Below are positions 61,895 to 64,000 of a stretch of DNA of 64,000 nucleotides, one piece after another; the first letter of the stretch is position 1; every line of letters starts with the position of its first letter. The position numbers and the translations under genes are program-made. Below the pieces are notes generated by a model, which searched no databases, had not been told where the DNA came from, and saw nothing but the letters and a program-made list of their open reading frames with translations. Source of the stretch: Fluviirhizobium alvei (GTDB taxonomy: Bacteria; Pseudomonadota; Alphaproteobacteria; Rhizobiales; Rhizobiaceae); assembly GCF_030551875.1 (NCBI RefSeq), contig NZ_JAUOZU010000002.1:110297-174296 (forward strand). The letters run 5' to 3'.

Positions 61895-63918
61895 TATCTT
61901 ACCATCGCAATGCGATAGATATCAGCATCGACCGGGGCTGTGATGCCACCGACGTCGGGACTTACGAGCCAGTCAATGAAGCGGGTCTTCTTAGCTGCCG
62001 AGGAGCAAGCAGAATATATGCCGCTTCTTGTTGTGTCGTTTATGATGCAAGCTGGTAGATTACCGGCCAGAGAAAGCATTTCAGGGTTAGTCTGATAGGA
62101 CGCAACGAGGTCTTTCAGTTTTGGGCGTATAGAGGAGCCCGCTGCGAACGCATCTTGAAGGTTTTGTTCAAACTGCCGCAAGCTACCATCTGTGGCCTCC
62201 TGATTAACGCATACCGCGATAAAAGCCCTTTCGATAAAAAGTGGCCGAATTTCTCCGATCTGAGCAATGCAAGCGTTCATATCTGACCAGCCGAATGCTC
62301 GACGGTCGACTGCGGGTTGGCCTACGGCCCATTCGACGCCTTCCATGTTCTTTGCCCGAATAACCATGCCCAACGGTAGGCCTGTCGTGCTCATCAGAAT
62401 GTCGCGCTGCGACAGGTCGGGAATGCGTTGTAGTGCTTCTGTGTAAGCACCCCATGCTTCTTTAATTTTTGATATGGCTTCGTTCCGCACGAGCAGCGCG
62501 GCGTCACGTTGGGCAACGTCCGCGTATGCCCTATATTGTGCATCGGCGACGGCGGCGAGAGAGTAAGATGCGCTGACAGAGGCGTAAAATTCCGTACTTG
62601 CCGAGTTATAGCGCACCACTTGGTAGATCGCCGGCGGAGCGTCTTCAATTTTGCTCATGAAGATCGATGCCGACTTCAGCGATACAGACAACCAGTCGTT
62701 GGCGTACTCCGCTTGCGTCTGGAAATTGGCGCAAGCCGCAGCCGGAGCCTCTCCACTCCAAGTCGGGTCGCTCTTGGACATCCAGTCCACGTAATTCGCG
62801 GACAGCCACACAAACGAAGATGCTAACGTGACTGCACTCCCGATGTCCTTATGTTGAGAAGTCATTTCGTACAGCGCGGCGCTCGCCATGCATGCCGCAG
62901 CCTGTTGCTCATTAACGGTCCGCGCATTTTGCCAAGCGATCATTGCCGCGGTTGCGGGCACCTCGTATCGAAGAAAGGAAAGTCTCTCAGGAAGGCTCTC
63001 ATCTGAGACGCTGTCCCACGTTCTGGCGAGCTGACTGACCCTGGCGAATAGTTCTCTGCCCGCGTCATCTGCAACGAACAGGGCGTTGCGTTTTAGCAAA
63101 TCCCGCTGAAGATCAGCAAACTGGACAAGGAAGCGTGGCGCCAGATTGGTGGCGTCGAGCGAACTGTATTGTGAGGCAAAGAACACCGCACTGTCGAGAT
63201 CTCCTGACTGTATTGAGTCGCTGTAAGATTTTACAAGCTGTGTTCGAATTTGTTCAATTTTATCTTCAGATGGAGGCGCCAGAAATGTTGAACCCGCAAA
63301 AACGATAGTCGAGAAAACGGTTGCAAGCGACACACCGGCGATCAAGTTAGGGCCAACCCTCGCCCAAGGCGTTTCTGGCCTCCATGTTTTCATAACAAAG
63401 AAAAATACGATCACCAGGGCAGCAGTGAGTAGTATCACAATACTGGCGTATTGTATGACGCTCTTAAGGGCTACCTCCGCATTATTTATTTGCCTAGTAG
63501 CGATTATGTCAGCCGAGCCGAGCTTTGTAGATAAGACTTCATCAATTTGTGCTATGCGCTCCTGAACAACCTTATCGACTTCTGCGACCTTGACGGAAAG
63601 CTCGGCTGAGACCTGCTTGATGCGCTCTTGGGCCAGCATATCGGCTCTGGTTAGGAGATTGTTTCCGGCGATCTCGGCGTTCTTGATTGTAGCGTCCGCG
63701 ACCCTCTGGAAAGCATTGGCCGTGTCGTTGATGGTTGGCCCTGCAAATGCAGATAGCCCTTCTCCAAGAACACTGCCCACGCCACGGAAGACCGAACTCG
63801 CGGCTCTCTTTATGTCTTTCAAGGGATTCCAACCAGCATCAACGCTGCTTGGGTTTGCTAACGTGGCCGCAAGCACAGCAAAGACCAAGAATACTCGCAT
63901 GGAAGACATTTTGCGCAT
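61894..63918 (-). CDS. Large hypothetical membrane protein with amphipathic N-terminal helices
   Basis: The 674-aa protein has a signal peptide ending VDA (about 28), an amphipathic helical stretch with heptad character (about 60-150, VAEVDKVVQERIAQIDEVLS), two membrane helices (about 156-177 and 188-213) and a long helical, Ala-rich remainder (215-674) with 8 or more Cys and no recognised domain. The reading frame is complete, and its start (ATG 63918, or 63909) is just 8 bases from the poly-G edge. GC content is lower than in the rest of the window, consistent with acquired DNA. It is coupled to the small secreted protein downstream. Function unknown. Confidence 0.6.
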   Translation of the reverse strand: MRKMSSMRVFLVFAVLAATLANPSSVDAGWNPLKDIKRAASSVFRGVGSVLGEGLSAFAGPTINDTANAFQRVADATIKNAEIAGNNLLTRADMLAQERIKQVSAELSVKVAEVDKVVQERIAQIDEVLSTKLGSADIIATRQINNAEVALKSVIQYASIVILLTAALVIVFFFVMKTWRPETPWARVGPNLIAGVSLATVFSTIVFAGSTFLAPPSEDKIEQIRTQLVKSYSDSIQSGDLDSAVFFASQYSSLDATNLAPRFLVQFADLQRDLLKRNALFVADDAGRELFARVSQLARTWDSVSDESLPERLSFLRYEVPATAAMIAWQNARTVNEQQAAACMASAALYEMTSQHKDIGSAVTLASSFVWLSANYVDWMSKSDPTWSGEAPAAACANFQTQAEYANDWLSVSLKSASIFMSKIEDAPPAIYQVVRYNSASTEFYASVSASYSLAAVADAQYRAYADVAQRDAALLVRNEAISKIKEAWGAYTEALQRIPDLSQRDILMSTTGLPLGMVIRAKNMEGVEWAVGQPAVDRRAFGWSDMNACIAQIGEIRPLFIERAFIAVCVNQEATDGSLRQFEQNLQDAFAAGSSIRPKLKDLVASYQTNPEMLSLAGNLPACIINDTTRSGIYSACSSAAKKTRFIDWLVSPDVGGITAPVDADIYRIAMVR

Positions 63919-63925
63919 GGTCTGT

Positions 63926-64000
<75 letters not shown>

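Overview
The window looks like chromosomal DNA of a high-GC alphaproteobacterium of the Rhizobiales, most likely Rhizobiaceae. The grounds are codon use (Cys-poor, Ala/Gly-rich, third-position GC), the FixK/FNR-type boxes, a rhizobial-type palindromic intergenic repeat, the split DUF1254/DUF1214 membrane pair and a DUF2336 protein. It ends in 75 consecutive G (63926-64000), which marks a contig edge or sequencing artefact rather than biology. No rRNA, tRNA or CRISPR array was seen.

Region 1 (1-11.3 kb) is a stress or low-oxygen cluster. It holds a host-attachment-family protein, an accessory FtsH protease, a flippase-like membrane protein, a zinc alcohol dehydrogenase, an MgtA-type P-type ATPase preceded by an unusual secreted beta-repeat/multi-TM protein, and an ADP-forming acyl-CoA synthetase fused to a GNAT acetyltransferase. 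FixK/FNR-like palindromes lie at 32-45 and 8496-8509. Region 2 (11.4-13.5 kb) has a YbaN-like membrane protein, a small hypothetical and a lipoprotein hydrolase.

Region 3 (13.5-31.4 kb) is a self-contained acyl-CoA catabolic island: two SDRs, an APH-like kinase, an acyl-CoA dehydrogenase, a quinone-oxidoreductase-like enzyme, a full LivHMGF/LivK-type ABC importer, an acyl-CoA ligase, a fused enoyl-CoA hydratase/3-hydroxyacyl-CoA dehydrogenase and two adjacent acyl-CoA dehydrogenases. Two paralogous TetR regulators each have the same 18-bp palindrome between the -35 and -10 positions of their own promoter. The logical reading is import, CoA activation and beta-oxidation of one organic acid, jointly repressed by two sister regulators. 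The substrate cannot be read from sequence.

Region 4 (31.4-35.3 kb) is ordinary: DUF2336, a small protein, an AstE-like metallopeptidase and the DUF1214/DUF1254 pair. Region 5 (35.6-58.3 kb) is accessory and repetitive. It has four RTX-type calcium-binding proteins (one with a lysozyme-like N-terminus that seems to lack its catalytic residues, two tandem paralogs, one with an AT-richer N-terminus), a stand-alone nitrilase-fold protein, a methyltransferase whose leader is interrupted by a TA-flanked MITE-like element, an orphan ParA, a LuxR regulator, a LysE exporter, a class A PBP, a YcgN-like protein and a tandem pair of sulfotransferase-like proteins. No type I secretion genes are in the window.

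Region 6 (58.4-64 kb) has an AhpD-like protein, a YjbR-like protein and a patatin-like phospholipase. After a 650-base stretch with little coding potential comes a visibly lower-GC pair of secreted or membrane proteins of unknown function that runs into the contig end.
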